A stretch of 64,000 bases of DNA, taken from positions 20,643,307-20,707,306 of the forward strand of contig NC_134031.1 of NCBI RefSeq assembly GCF_964204645.1. Reading direction: 5' to 3'. The stretch is from Tubulanus polymorphus (taxonomy: Eukaryota > Nemertea > Palaeonemertea > Tubulaniformes > Tubulanidae). This document shows, piece after piece, positions 13,601-28,600 of the stretch. Position numbers and translations under genes: made by a program. The number at the start of each line of letters is the position of its first letter. Positions within the stretch are counted from its first letter, which is position 1. Below the pieces are notes generated by a model. It was not told the DNA's origin and made no database searches. It saw only the letters and a list, made by a program, of their open reading frames with translations.

Positions 13601-16600
13601 TGACAGTGTTGTTGTAAGTCACGGTAAATCCATTTCTTTTTAGTGATATAAATGGAATTCGTGCGATAGAACAGGTTGTCAACATAACCTCACTTACCAC
13701 AGCTAATATAAAGTAAATAGGAACTAAAACACAAAAACCACGATGAAAAAGACTTAGTAGGAAGACCACGAAACAAATGGCACGGTCTAAAATAGTACTT
13801 AAGACTAAACATCCGTCCAAAAACGATTAGGTTGATTAAGGTTGTTTAAAAGCCGACAATCAACAGAATCTTGTCTGGGGTCTGCGATGAAGCCCTTCGT
13901 GGTGACAATTTTACGCCAAGAACGTTTTTTTTTAGCAATTTCTCGTAAAATGTCCTGTACATTTTGATACAGTAACAGAAGGCTTGTTTTACGCAAGATG
14001 ACACTAAACAACTTTCCAGTAGCGGAATCGTTAGGTTTACATCTGCCGGTTATTCAATTTTAGGACATCTTATGGATGAGGTTCTTCGTCATTCTTCGTC
14101 TTTAGCTATCATTTGTTGCACGAAGAAATTGATCTAATCTGGCGCTGGCAACAGGTTTTACGGCAGTAAAGAATTTCAAACATAAAATTTTCAATTTTAC
14201 ATTTTTTTTAAAGAAATCATATTGGACTTGTGGCGCAATGGATAACGCGCATGAACACGGGTCAGATGATTCCAGGTTCGAATCCTGGAAAACTCGGGAA
14301 GGCATTCTTGGGGAATGTCGCAATGCTGTTAATGATGAAATGTATTATGAATAATCGAAAACGTACATTCAAATTCGGCCACCAGTATTATATAAAAGCA
14401 CGAAGCATCTGTCACTAGATGTTCAGATATAAGACTGACTCATTGTTAAGATTGCCAGGAGATGCTCAAAACAATAAAATGGCACGGCACGGCTGGCACC
14501 TATTTTTTTGAATTACCTGTTTAGCGTTATCGTGGTTATTGGCCGCTGGTGTATTAGCGTTACGTAGAGCTACGCTACAACTGCGGAACGTTGGTCGTCT
14601 CGCCATCGCCTGCTCTTCTCTCTGTCGCTTCAAATAATTCCTGTGTAAAAAAAGAAAAATAACCGAATGTAAAAACCGCAGATTTTGATATCATAATAAT
14701 CAAAATCAGCACTTATGTAGTGCAGGTTTCCCCGGGAGGTTTCCTCGCGAGAAAAGTACAGGGTACTTTTAATTTGTATGGACCATAGGGAGAAGTACAC
14801 ATGTTTAGAGTTCAGAAGTAATCTATCAGGTCAGTTACCTCTCTCGGTACGGTAGAGGATGAGGATATGAGTATGTTGTGGTGTCACTACGGTCTGTATA
14901 CCGGGTTCGAACCCACATGACCTTGCGTCTTAACGCTCTTATCATTCGCCACAGCGCTCCGGTAACGTAGCGAAAGAAGACATTTTTTTTTCATACGGAA
15001 CATATTTATTCATTTGTCCAAAGTAACATGACATGGGAGACGATACTTAGCGAAATGTCATGATACACACTTTGTACGTGTAATCGATATGTGTGTAATT
15101 AGGTTCAACAAAAAATTCTGTAAACTCGACCGCCGATCACACATCTCTACTTCGATTGATGATTTCGAAATCAAACTCCCTGTTCAATCCCGGCGAAAAA
15201 AACCTTTGGTTTCTATTCCGAATAACTAATCTTAAAGACACTATAGTTTCTCAGTTTAAAATGATTTTGGAGGATTTCCCCCAGATTTCCCCAGGACGCT
15301 TCGGTCCGTATTTAACCATTAAGACCTAAGTTTCTGATATTGCGGTCACGTGTACTTCAGTCTACATTTCAATCTAAAAAGCAGAAAATACAATCAACAT
15401 GTTTATCAACATTAATGCCACTATTGCTTTCCACATAAAATCAATCAATCATTTGAGAAAAAAAAAACGACATCTGATATCGTTTCCTCCGCAATATTTA
15501 CATCGCGCGTTGTTAGTTTCGCCCGAACACGGTCAAGTACACAATCAAAATGTCTCGATGATATTTGTTCGGTAGCATTGGTTGATATAAGTGCAGTGTT
15601 AATTTTCCAAAGACTAAAGGCGAACAGTTAGTTGCTTGTGTAATGTCGGTCTCACATTAATCTTCTATGATTTTATTTCAACGTAGTTTTCTGTTAAAAA
15701 CACACGGACAAACCAAGATCACGAGCGGTGAAAGAAAATGTTATTTCTTTCCCTTCTCGATGGCAAAAAACGTAAAATTGCCGACGGGAATTTCTCACAA
15801 ATAACAAGAAGCAATGGAGCAATATCACGTTTTCGGAGTACACACATTTCATGATAATAGTAACAGTTAATATTGTCAGATGGTGAATGGGTAATTTCAT
15901 TGAAAATGACAATTCCGCATTCACTCATACGTTTGAGGATAATCCCAACGGCTTCTGAAGGGGGAAGAAAATGGGTTTTTTTTTGGCATTTTCTGTTACA
16001 ATTTTCTGTCCTATAGTGTTTTTAAATCGCGACAAAATCTTCAGAGAAAGAAATCGTCGTCACAGTTTTTCCTTCGAATCTTTGATAACTTTCTTCAGTT
16101 CTTAAAAAAACAACTTCAATTACAACAGCTTTTTCGCAAAAGAAATATTTCCTCCTTTGTCTTCTTCGTTACTCTACGATTATCGATCTTTTGTATCATT
16201 AAGATTAACAGCGATTCAATGACTGAGAATAGTATTTTCATTCGGTCCGTTCTTCAGGCGCTCGGCGGGTGTAGCTGAACTCGTCGCGGCATCCGCCGGT
16301 ATTGCGCCACGATCAATCATCATAACATTGAAGCGAACGATCGTCAAAGATAGATTTATTATTAGATTTATGAATGATTCGTTAATTCACAAAACTAATA
16401 TCTGTCGATGCTTTACTCGATGTCGATGACATACACGTAAATTGGTCCCGTCTAAAAAGGATTAGCCGACTACATCGACGCAAATGGAGCGTAATTTCAT
16501 TCGATTAATAACATACCCTCGTAATTAGCGGCGCGTATGTCATTGCTGTATGGTAAAATCAACTTCGTCTGAGATAATGAAACGGCGACCTCCCACCTCT

Positions 16601-19600
16601 CCCTCCCCCCTCCCTCCCCTCTCCCTCCCCTCTCCCCCGTTATTTATTACGTTTAATACGTTCTCGTTATCTAACAGCCCATAATCGACCAGCCCGCCGC
16701 CAGTGTTCCGCAGAACACCGCAGTAAGTTTCCTAGTATTATTAACGGTGATTGACCTGTCTCGAAAATGTCGTCCGTTTCTCGTCTCACAACAGACGACA
16801 CCAAATTTCCGGTAATCACGAAAATGCTAACTCCCCGGGCGGACGCTCCTGAAAAGCCGTTTATACAATATGATTATATACATACGTATTACACTTGCAA
16901 TATACACTTTCATTTGAAGAGGAATGTCTCCTTTCGTTTGTGTACAAAATCAGGTCCGTAGCAAATTTTTGGGCGGGTTAGTTTCTAACTTGGTTGGAAT
17001 TGAAAGAGGGTCTGAGGCCCCCTGCCATGAAAGATTTGATGCTCAAATTTGGCTTCTTAGCGATTTCACGGTAGCAGAGCCCAGTAATTATCATCTAAAC
17101 CACAAAAACGTTTTATGTTAATTCGGCTCTTTTTTCTAACCCGGGGTCGGTTTCGCTGTGCGCGACATCGTAAGGAGATGCTGCTAAGGATTCCGACTGC
17201 TGCCCGTTGCGGATATCAATGGGTAATTCAATCTACTACTGAATCAATTGGTCGTGTTTTCATAAGGCAAACTTGGGTAATTTATCACGAGGAAATTACC
17301 GAAGAGAGGTAATCAGACCATTCGCAAAATACCGGTTTCTTAGCGAAAGGGTATAGTTTGAAATGCCACCTCGTTTGCCGTATTGTGTAGGTGTTTGGCG
17401 GCCCTTCGTTAAACCTGCCATTTGCAAGTTATCTCCTAAGTAGTTCGAGCCGACTTGATTAGGATTACAAATCCTAAGTAATTGGAAATAAATCCGAGCC
17501 GGGCGCGGGGAGTGAGTATACGGAAATTAAATGCATTTATTGGTTCGAACCGAATGCTTGATACGTTCGGATATAGATCAAAAACTCGCGAGGTAATCAA
17601 AAACGAACTTATTCGCTCTTATTTGATCAACGCGAGCCCGGAATCCGCTAAGCATTGCTGATATATCGAAGATTGCAATGAGAGAAGGATATGAGATGTT
17701 AAGAAAAGAGAGATGTTATCATAAAGACTTATGATGATATGAACCTTTCTAAATTCCTACAACTTTCCTGACCAAATTCGGACATCACTCGAACCGATCA
17801 TTAACGGCGTCCTGGCAAGCCATCACCGTGTTCATCTTTGAACGCGTCACCTCGATAAAGGAATGCAGGAATATGGTCGACGACTTTTCTGCGCCTACAC
17901 AAGACCACGCTGCTCACATACATAAATAAATAAGTCAAACGCGCTGTATAGAAACCTGGTGCCAGTTGTTCAAATGCTGGTGCTGATGCTGATGCCGGTG
18001 CTGATGCTGATGCTGGTGCCGATGCCGGTGCCGATGCCGGTGCCGATGCCGATACTGATATTGATGATCCTTGGATTAACTCAAAATCATTTCAGCAACC
18101 TTGACCTACGAGTAGTACAGCCACGACGTCGGTCGAATTTTCTTGTTTAGCGAGCAACTCGGTCGACAGATTTTTATTTCCATACGTATCATGTAAAAAT
18201 AATTCTTGATGTTGTTGACATTTAAGGGGTTAAGTAGGTGTAGATGAAAACGCGCATTGTTTGGATCCCCGGGCGATGAATTTTTGCAATTAGCACTCGT
18301 TCCGTTGGTGTGGTGCGGCGTATCAAGCGCGCGGCGAAATTTACATTTTGAAATATTCAAAGTTGAATTCGTTGCGTCTCGTAATAGCGTGAACAATTGC
18401 GGATCTCTATTTGATTGCACTTTACCACAGGGGATGAAATGAAAGCCTGCGAATAGAAAAAAAACCTAACGTCGCCTTTTCTCTGATTGAAAAATTGGAA
18501 AATTATCAACCTCGCCCGTCGAGGTTGCTGCGGGACTCTAGCCATTTATTACCGAGATATCCGATATTCGACGAGCAACATTCGACGATGGGTATTTTTA
18601 CCAGTATTATTGACTCGACGGTTAAAAATCACTATCGACGTTTCAAAAATCTTGCCTTCAAATGTTGATGAAAATTATTCTAAAGATAATTATTCTATAG
18701 CTAGATAATTCATCAGTTACCAAGCAATTTGATGACATAACATCACAACTCCTAAATACGTACGGCACTAAAGGCATGATAAATCGCTTCTCAGTCTGAT
18801 GACGTCATAGGGGGATTTATAAAGTCAGCACATGTCTGTAGCTAGCTTTTTGCAGCGGTAAAACCTGAAGTTCATAAGATAAAAATTCCGACTCCAATAA
18901 TAATCTAACTCGAAGGTGAGACGTCATTCGTATTGAAATAAACTTTGATTGATGGTAAGGTGCAGTGTTACCGGTGACGTACGAGGAAGCAATTACATTT
19001 AAATTTCAATTAAACAATGTTGAACCGTCGACTGATGTCTCCCATAGCCGTCTGGCGTTATTATTTGAGCTTCAAAACATCGCAATTAAAACAAGAAATA
19101 AAACTTCAACGCCTTAACCGCGATGTATTGGCACGTCATGTCATGATTGGTTTTTTCAAAAATTATTTTCCGCAGATTTGATCACGAAAACATTACCTCC
19201 TAGTTTGCCTCCGCCATGACGATATATAGAATCCAACGATAATAAAACAAGAAAGACGATCTTCCGTCGTCAGAATGAGATCTTCTTATATCAACTACTT
19301 GATATCAAACTGCCAAATTTTCTTTAATACTCGGCTGAATGCTTTAAATGAGATTTTTACGAATGATATTTCATCAAAATACTTCGTCACGCTTTGCACC
19401 GTGTATTTTTGCACCGTGTCCCCCGGCGAGTGTGCATTTGCTACTAAAAACGCTAATTTGTAACGTCACTTTGAATTTGTTGATCTTTCCCGGTGAAAGA
19501 ACGTGCGTGTTGTTTGGTAATTAGAACGGCTTTCGCAGCGTCACGATTTAACCATTTCTGAGCCGAGGTCAGAACGTCTCATTCATTCGAAATCCATCAT

Positions 19601-22600
19601 GTTCCACTTATGCCGAGAGTGACCGCAATTTCTTTGTGAAATCATTTTTTCGACGCCCGTTGAATTTGATATCATAATTATTTTCTTTAAAATATCCCAA
19701 ACAAATTCGAATTTTCCATTAACGCTAGAGTGCGACAGACTTTAGTCTCTAGTCAATCCGTACCGATCTCTACACCGATTCTAATTAGACGAAATGAAGC
19801 GCCTACAGCGGTTGGAAGACCATTAGGCGTACTATATACATATCGTGCACCCCTCGAGAAATATCGCTTCGAATGTAATCAAAAACAAAACGTAATTAAG
19901 AAGAATAACTCGTAGATTTCCCGCATCGTACTCGAAATTCACGTAATTACTATTTCGCGTAAGCTAATTACGCCAAAAGAAAAATCGAAGTAATTTCGCC
20001 TTGAGTATCCTTTATGTGAAAGATTGCTTCGTAGAGTAAATTAAAATCAACACATATATACGGCTGCCTGGTCCGATATTTTATCGTGAAATTTTGCCGA
20101 TAAAACAAACGAGGACAAAATGACTAAACAACATCGAGCACTTGGAATCTGATCTGAAAAGATATCACTCGAATAGACATAAAATTGGACCAATCGTTTT
20201 AATTCAGAATCAGCTGCTTTTTGCTGTATGGCTCAGCCACCGTTATTGGTGTACTGTGAACATTCCCGGCAAAATACTTAACAAATCGCGTGCTAAAGCT
20301 TACTGTAAACGATCTAACGGTTTTCAAACTACTGCTTGCTTTGCGTAGGTGGGTGACATCAGACTCTGGGTCAGGAAATTAGTCGGCCTTTTTTGCTATA
20401 GCATTAACGAAAGCAATTAATCGTCAACCGGGCGAAAAGAATCGGGAACTCGCGTTATCAGCAATGACACGTAATAGATAGTGAATAAATGGGAGACATT
20501 TTCAGCCATAGCAGCGCGTCGTCTGAAAAATCGGGTGGCTCGGTTATTCTTGTGTGCATTAATATCGAGAGAATTTCGTCTGGTGAAAAAAAATCAATAC
20601 TCTGCGGTCATATATGCGTAATGATTTGAATATACAGATTAATACAGGCACACTCGCATACATACACATGGAACGCTAGTTTCAAATTCGATTAAATTCA
20701 CTGTCAGAGGGAAATAATTCAGCTCGTTCAATTCAGCAACTTAGGCGAACCAGGGAACCTCCCTGGGCGAACGGATTCCAAAATTCGACGGTTCTCCTGC
20801 ACTAATTTCAAGAGATCGTCGTCACTTCCGTTACGTCACTTGTCCATTTACTTCCGGTTAATAGTATACGTGGCAGAGATCTTTATTCATCTTCATTTTG
20901 ATGACACGTGACGTCGATGTCAATTTCATACGTTTTCATTTTAGAATTTTTACGGTTACATCCGGCGCGTTGGATCCCCTGAATGAAGCCTGGATCTCGA
21001 TACGGGTACGGACACTTTCGCCTATCGTTTCTCAAAATGAAATTCCTATGTGTAGCGCCAAAACCTGGGCACGAAAAACTTTGAAACGAGTATTCTTTAT
21101 GAAAATGTTACTTTGAAATATGCGCACATTGATCAGCGGATCCGACCTACCACTTCGTAAACTATGGTTGTTTGTAGTGTAAGCTTTGGTATTATCATAA
21201 GCCTACATAGCTTTGATCGCAATAACTCAAGGGAATTATATTCCATCTCTCTCTCATTAGATATCTATTACATAAATACGTGTATAGAACTGATGAACCA
21301 TCTTATTAACTATCACTAGGCGTGCCGTCAATGACCCGATTAAATGACGTATCACCCACCGTGATGGCAGTGCAGCTGAACACTACCTGTCAAAACGGAA
21401 TGCAGTGTGTTATTCTCCCCTTGGTAAATTGATGTATCCATATCCACCATGAGGGGGATATTTCCCCCAGTGATATATATCTCGAACAGTGACATCTCGC
21501 TGACATATTTTAACTGAGGCCGTGCTAGTAAGGTCGTCGTGTTTGGTTGACCGCCGGGGCGAACTTCGGTTATCGGAGTAAGTCGACTATTTGCGAAATA
21601 AGTGAAACCGAATATCAGTTAGTCGGAACTTCAGTGCGGAAATAATCAACCATTGGGTTTTGCGCAGTCGCTTTATAGCACAGTTCCAAGATGGCTGACA
21701 CTGAAAAACGTTACGACAAACTATAATGTGTTAGGTTATAAGTTTCGACCACAAGTCGAGGCTAACTATGAAAAGGGCCTACATAACAGGAAAATGTCAC
21801 TTTGGGATCTGTAGACTCGTTGGCCAAACAAGAACACGTTATTGTATTCTGCCGCCAATATGGCACCGTCATGTGAAAAACACACATGGCCTCACAACAT
21901 TCATATCTATCCATCTAGTTCTCAATATGCGCCTCTCGCACTCTCCTTCGTCCTTGTAAGTACATATAGATTATGCTAACTATCAGCGAATACTGAGGAA
22001 TCTTTCTTGTAGCATGTTTATAGGATACGATTACGAAACGGCTGATTAAACCGGTTATAGATGTTTTAACAAATCTGTCCACTTCCAAACGATGGATCTA
22101 AGCGATGATGACGTCCCGCAGGTGATACTTCATGCTAATCCTAATCCAGTTGAGTGATACAGGGTTGAGAGAGAATCCTGCATTGGATTCCACTAGAAAT
22201 GTCGCTAATGTTTCTTCGACGACGAGGATCTGAATTGAAGTTTGTTGTATCCGGTATATGTGTATCATCTATCATCAAATATGAAATTAGAATCGAGAGA
22301 CAACTATCCGTATTGTATATCCCGACGAGCAATGTTTTTTTTTCTGAAAATGTGTTTTTTTCATGTGGTCATCAATACTGATCTCAGCATTGAATTTTAG
22401 CCTATATATTAAAAGTACTTCTTCTGGTATTACAAAATATATTTCGAAATGATGACGATATTGCCAAATTTAATTTTACTGATATCGTTGTCCTGTCTAG
22501 TTTTCATTGCCTGTTGTTTTTCTCGAAGGAAGGGGGTGGATTCTGGACGAAAGGTTAGACAATGATGATAATCACCGAACAGGCTAAAACGGTTACTTTT

Positions 22601-25600
22601 CTACAGAAGATTAACGATGTTCGTCCTATCACCTAATTCGATTAGATTAAAGTAAAATTGATAGTTTCTAAAACTATGCGCCGCCATCATGTTGTAATCA
22701 TCGATAGGAGAGCCTTCGATGAGCACGCTTCAAACCGGATGTATGCTAATGCTGCAAGATGTGACATCCAGCTTTCAAAAACAGAAAGTAATTTGAGGCG
22801 AGCTTCGTGTCTGGCAAACGAGATCGAATTCCTAAAAGCTCTTCTACAGTTATTATCAAAGCCGTACAACAAAACCGTGTTCATTGTCAACATCGTCTAC
22901 AATCTACTGCGCATAATGATTGACAGATTCCAAAATTGGAATCATGAATTGTCGAAAGAAATGTATTTTATGATATGATATGATATGTATAATCATATTT
23001 TATATATTTCCTAAGACTCATATGGACGTGGACTTCAATATATAGGGCTGATCGGAAGTACCATGACCGTACTGTGGATTCAAATAGTGTTCAAAAAGAA
23101 TCATTTTTCTTTGTATATTTAATAGTACCTGGGATACTGATGGATCTAAGCTACAGTTCACCCCCAAACTTCAAATACGAGCCACTGTACCATTACCATT
23201 TGCAGAAATCGTCTCGGACATCGAGTACAGCTGACAACATGTGTTATCTTAATGTTCCACAGACAGGGAATGCAGGGGTCTTTGGGCAAATATTGTACTG
23301 CGCCCGATATACTCGAAGAAACCGTTGATTAAAGCAGGTATCAGATGTGTATTAGGTTTACAGATCTCCGGTGCCACCTGTCGTGCGGACCCGTTGATAT
23401 ATATATTACCAATTAATACCGCAGTGATGAACCTATCGATTCTCCGCACAGATGATATATAATCTAAACTTGTCGTTCGTAATTAAAACCTATTCATTTA
23501 TCGTGATGAATCCGTCAACCGTTCATATCGATTTATCGAAAATATTCCCATTCGAAGCCCGAGACATCGAATGCACGCTCGTTGGTGGAGACGGGGCTGA
23601 GCCGACGACGCGCTGCGCTTGGTGGCGGAGAATTCCTTAGCTTTAAAGACGAAATCAAGTTGAAATAATTCTCGTAATGAACCGAGACATAATCGAGCAA
23701 TCGTGTTTCGCTGGCTGTCGCTCGGTTTCCGAGATAAACACAATCGGTTATGGCATTTCCCACGTCGAATCCGCGCTCATCGTCGTAGATTCTTTTCAAC
23801 TAAACCCGACAAAATATGATGAAAATAACGAACGCTCACACTATTTGTAACCGTGAAACGTTATCAAACAGGCAAATTCTCCTGTGTCACACAGTATTCT
23901 ATGAAATTCTCCAGATGATTTCCAGAATAAGGCCACCACGTCACAGATAAGCATTTATCTCTAGTAGAATAGCCACCAAAACTCTGACGTTTAAAACCGA
24001 CTATGTAAACAATTTAAAAGATTTAAAGCGAATTTTATTTCGCACTGGAGCATAATTTAAAATGGGAAAGACTTCTGGTCTTGAGTTTTTAGGATGATCA
24101 ATGCCATTTTAGGTTTCTCGATTACAAAACCACTTCAAATATATGGAATTGCTAATGATTTGAAACGGAGATTTCTTTTTTCATGTTGAAATAGACTTGG
24201 TTTTAACTGTATGAGGGTGATATACTAGTGCCATCGCGGTATAGGTCATGACGCACGTAGAACTATAGGTTCATCGGAAAATTAAATATTTCTGTCAACC
24301 GTGTGTTATTGAAATTTCACACCCGATGACTTCTGTAACCGCGGCATAATATTGCATTCAAAATCGATTATCGAATAGATTAGAAAGTTGAAGGTCAGGA
24401 CGAATAGTTGAGAAAGAAATCAGAATTTCAGTAAGCGCCTGGTTGGAGAGACATGAAGCGCGATATTTCATGTAATCAGCAGATGAATAGTGTTTGACTG
24501 GTGTAGCGATGGTTTTAAACAGAAAACATTATGAAGAAATCTAATCATCTAGCAGGCAATAGCGCCCCTGGACGTTGATGTGTCTTAATGTGCAACCGAT
24601 AGAATATTCTGTCAACATCGTCAACATCGATGTGTTAAAGTAAGCCGCACTTTTAGCCTGAATGTTGTCGGATTCATGGAGCTGGCGAGGCCTCGCGGCG
24701 GCGAACTGTCAGTCCGCGCTTTTGAAGCGAGTTTATTGTGACAAAAGGACCGGCTCAATTGATAAGTTCTTCGACGTTAATGTACGGCCAGTGCACACTG
24801 ATTAACGTGGTTAATTACGGCCGCAATTTGCGATGTTGGGAAAGTCTATCCGCCGGATTGAAACGAACGTAATCTCCGGCATATACAACGACCGTCTGCT
24901 AGTAAATGTCAGTAATTAGCATTTTATGACGGCGATGTCGGATGTCGCACTCGGAAATCCGTTGACAACCATTCGAAAAAAATGTCGAGCTCGTTTCACG
25001 CGGGAAGTGCGCAATGTTGTTGTTGTTACGAAGACACGAATGCAGAGAAAAAAGTAGCGGGTTTTACATCGCAGTGACGCGCGTTTCCCAACGACTAGTG
25101 AAATATGAAGCCTCATTCATATCGTGATTAAAGAAATGCTGTAGAATGGCGCATCATCTAGTTTTTTCTTATTAAATTGCACGGCTAAGATTAGCACCTC
25201 GCTAATCGCTGATCACCATGTAATAGAACTTGAGATATCAAATCGATTCAGTTCACGTTGTATGATTGCCATTTACCACAATAATACTGAAATCTGACTG
25301 AGCAGCAGTTTTCCCTATGGACCGCCTGCATGGTCAACAGCTAACAGAGACCTTATTCACATGGCGAATCCTCTCACAACTCTAAATGTGCAAAAACCCC
25401 GCATTCACTATAATCCTCGCAAATATTTTACCCGCGAATTCGCCAATATTTTCCAGTTCACGAGTACTTAGCGGCAACCCTAAATCAAAACACAAATAGT
25501 TCGTGGCTTTTTATTGAATCAATGAATTGAAAATTTCAAGGCAAGATTTTATATACCGGTGCCGTACCACTACCTTGGATTAATTTTCAGTTAAGACCCT

Positions 25601-28600
25601 ACAATATACTGCGTCACTAAACGCCCAATTTTTGGCGTACTCCATCGTTATGTCACCTATCCGATGTAGGCTATAGATAGAATTGTTAATCAAGGAAAAG
25701 CTTTCAAGTTAAACAATGATAAATCAATTTAGTGTTACACCACGAAACGCAAAATGACTTTCATCACAAAATAGCCTCGCAACGCAAATCAACCAACGCA
25801 GACTTGCAGTAAAGTCCCTATAGCTGCTAAAACAAGGATCAGTAGTGATTTTGATTCTATAGCCTATCTGACGACTCAAGACATGTCTTAACTGACCATG
25901 AGACTTGTGAATTAGTCTTAACTATAGAACCATGAGAACATTAGGACTTGTGATGTATAGTCGTGACTGTGAGCAACCGGATCCATTCAAGCCTATTTGG
26001 GGACTATATCTTCACTTGGAACTAGATCAATACAGTTCAATAAATTACATTTCTGTTTCTGTTTTGACCATGTTTATACTTTTTTCAAATAAATCGTTGT
26101 TTTCAAAGCAATAAGAAAAGAATAAATAAAAACGTACCGAACTCTCATAATTGCAGCAACGATGAAAAATAATCCTATCACAGTAGAACAAGTCGATATA
26201 ACCATAATCTGCGTTTTCGTAAGACCAATACTTCCCGGACCACCTATAAAAAAAAACAAATAATTCATTTCATTCTCTAATATCTAAAATCAAACCAGTT
26301 TTCACGTGGACTCACCAGCGGGCCAATTATTATAGTCAAACGAAAATAACTTGAATTACGAATCGATTTTTTATCGAAGGCAGTAAAGACCACACTACGT
26401 TGTGACATGCTACCAAACGATCCGTCGATCAACTAGCGCCTGATCGTATTCATTATTCAAATCGTTTCACCAGAAATAATTTCATTCTATCATTATTTAC
26501 ACGACGCCGGTAGTTGTGCTGTTTTTTTCACATCGAACTCTCTCGACTCTAGGGGCTAACAGGTTGATAACCCAGGCCACAGTACAGGCTCGTCTCAGAG
26601 TAACAGATTGATAACCCAGGCCACAGTACAGGCTCGTCTCAGAGTAACAGATTGATAACCCAGGCCACAGTACAGGCTCGTCTCAGAGTAACAGATTGAT
26701 AACCCAGGCCACAGTACAGGCTCGTCTCAGAGTAACAGATTGATAACCCAGGCCACAGTACAGGCTCGTCTCAGAGTAACAGATTGATAACCCAGGCCAC
26801 AGTACAGGCTCGTCTCAGAGTTGCTGGGACTGCAAAAACGGTGTTTGTTAATTGTATATATTTATCAATTGACATTTAATTGTTATTTTATATATACGAG
26901 AGATACAGGAATTAACATATTCTTACAGTACCAACAATTCTGATCCGGTCACTGTGAACACAAACGAGTTTCTCTGCTACGATGTGAAAAAACCTTGTTG
27001 GAAGTGAAAACATCAATTCAAAATGTTATCTAAAATCAATAGCAGTTTACTGGCACTCAATAACATAACTTGGTGTTCGTTGCTTCGCGGTGTCTCATTA
27101 AATCTCGGAATTTTCTCAAATCTGGAGCCACTGAATCTGACGTGATGTGTCATGGCGAATAATCGTTGCGGAGAAAAATATGATAGGAATTTTCATTAGT
27201 GCGATATCATGAAACTTTCGCCGAGAAAGCGAGCAATCATTTACATTATTGGCCGTTGTATGAGTCGAGCTAATGAGAAAAATACATCCGAATACATTGT
27301 TTCATGCTACGTTACTTATTGATTGATTGATTCTATTCGACTCAACATATTTGGCGATGGAGGATTCCTCTTGTGGCAAGCGAGGGCCCGCCAGGTTCGC
27401 CACTGTCGATAAAAAGCGTGTCGGAAGCAAACAGCGCTTCATCCCTCAACAGACGCTGAAAGCTTTTCTTCATCAAACGAATTTTTCTACCGATGAAACG
27501 AAATGATTCGCAAACAGCCGGATATCTTTGTAGAAAATGATACACACACGACGATGATACGTGTAGGCTACGAGCCGTGTCGATTGACAGTCTCGTCTGG
27601 CGATATCGGTTTCTACGTCGTTTGAAGTAGTATCATGTCTTTTGCGTGACCCCCGCGTTGTTCCGAGATCTATACCGATATATTTGAAACAATGTTGATA
27701 GAGAGTCACTCTTGATATGATGATCGATGAATACGTTTGTTGCCTTGGACCTTTTCAAACGCAAGCTGCTCATCACTCATTCATCTTCTCAGTCTTCTAT
27801 CAAAACGAACAAATCTCCACCTTTTGGAAAAACCCGCTATTGATAGAAAAACTGTATGGGTAGTTTTACGTTTTGACTCAAATATAATACTATAAACTGT
27901 TTTGGAAACAGATCAAATTCTCCTATAGCGCAGGGCGACAATGTCACTAAGTGATACTTGGTAGTGACTTGACTTTCATCAATGGCCGTTTCTCCTTGTG
28001 AGAGAAACCTGTGTTAGAATTCACTGTAAAGCAGCCTCAGTCAAACCGCAAAGTCAAAGTCTTTTTTAGATTTTGGGGTTTTCATAAATTCAAAACAATG
28101 ACTTGTCTATGAAAATCTAACATTGTCTTACAAAACGTATCCATCATTTGTATCTACCTTGGTTAGGAATGGTTGAACTGTTTTTCAACTATATGGCAAA
28201 CCTTGTGGATTATCAGAGTTTCATTTTCAAAATCAAAACAATTCCCTTTCCTGTCTTACGCACATGAAACCAGGACTACACAAAACGTTTCACAATCTTC
28301 CAGCGAATGTCTGAACCAAGGTGATGTATTTCTTAAAGTTAAATCTGCACTACGTTATCATTACGATTCGCATCAGAGGCAGCCATTTTTAATTCTAGAG
28401 TTCTTTGTTTAATGGAGTAGATTGTATTTAATGGGGGTAGCAATCTATGGCAGATTTAATCCTTTGGAGCGAAAACAATTTTCTTGATCTTACCGCGTAT
28501 AGCTTATATCCGAACTACGGAAGTTCGGTGTTTATTTTCAAAACTGCGGATCTGATATCCGCCGTCTGCGCGCACTAATTCTCGAACGACCGCGGATCAG

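Larger units (their letters stand above)
7008..14516 (-). other. Intron between the two cytoplasmic-tail exons
   Basis: About 7.5 kb of non-coding sequence by the gene model. Contents noted are an AT microsatellite at about 8417-8428, a tRNA-like B-box fragment at 9545-9650, a (GAT)n microsatellite at 10623-10660, a 142-bp MITE at 11681-11822 and a tRNA-Arg pseudogene at 14225-14296. I see no supported exon between them. Confidence 0.5.
14641..26137 (-). other. Intron between the tail exon and the transmembrane exon
   Basis: About 11.5 kb of non-coding sequence by the model. It contains a tRNA-like fragment (14890-14975), a polypyrimidine tract (16589-16638), a GATGCCGGT-type minisatellite (17975-18068), one copy of a dispersed repeat (21558-21703) and otherwise AT-rich unique-looking sequence. 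I see no supported exon. Confidence 0.5.

Noticed and set aside
13548-13820. Hydrophobic minus-strand frame with a strong donor (GTG|GTAAGT) at about 13697
   Set aside because: No acceptor gives an exon that fits the phase between 14517 and 7007. It is probably a chance T-rich frame.
26318-26350. Good minus-strand donor CTG|GTGAGT just upstream of the transmembrane exon
   Set aside because: The only short frame ending there has a stop upstream and no good acceptor, and its entry phase does not fit the exon at 49194. The intervening intron would also be very short.
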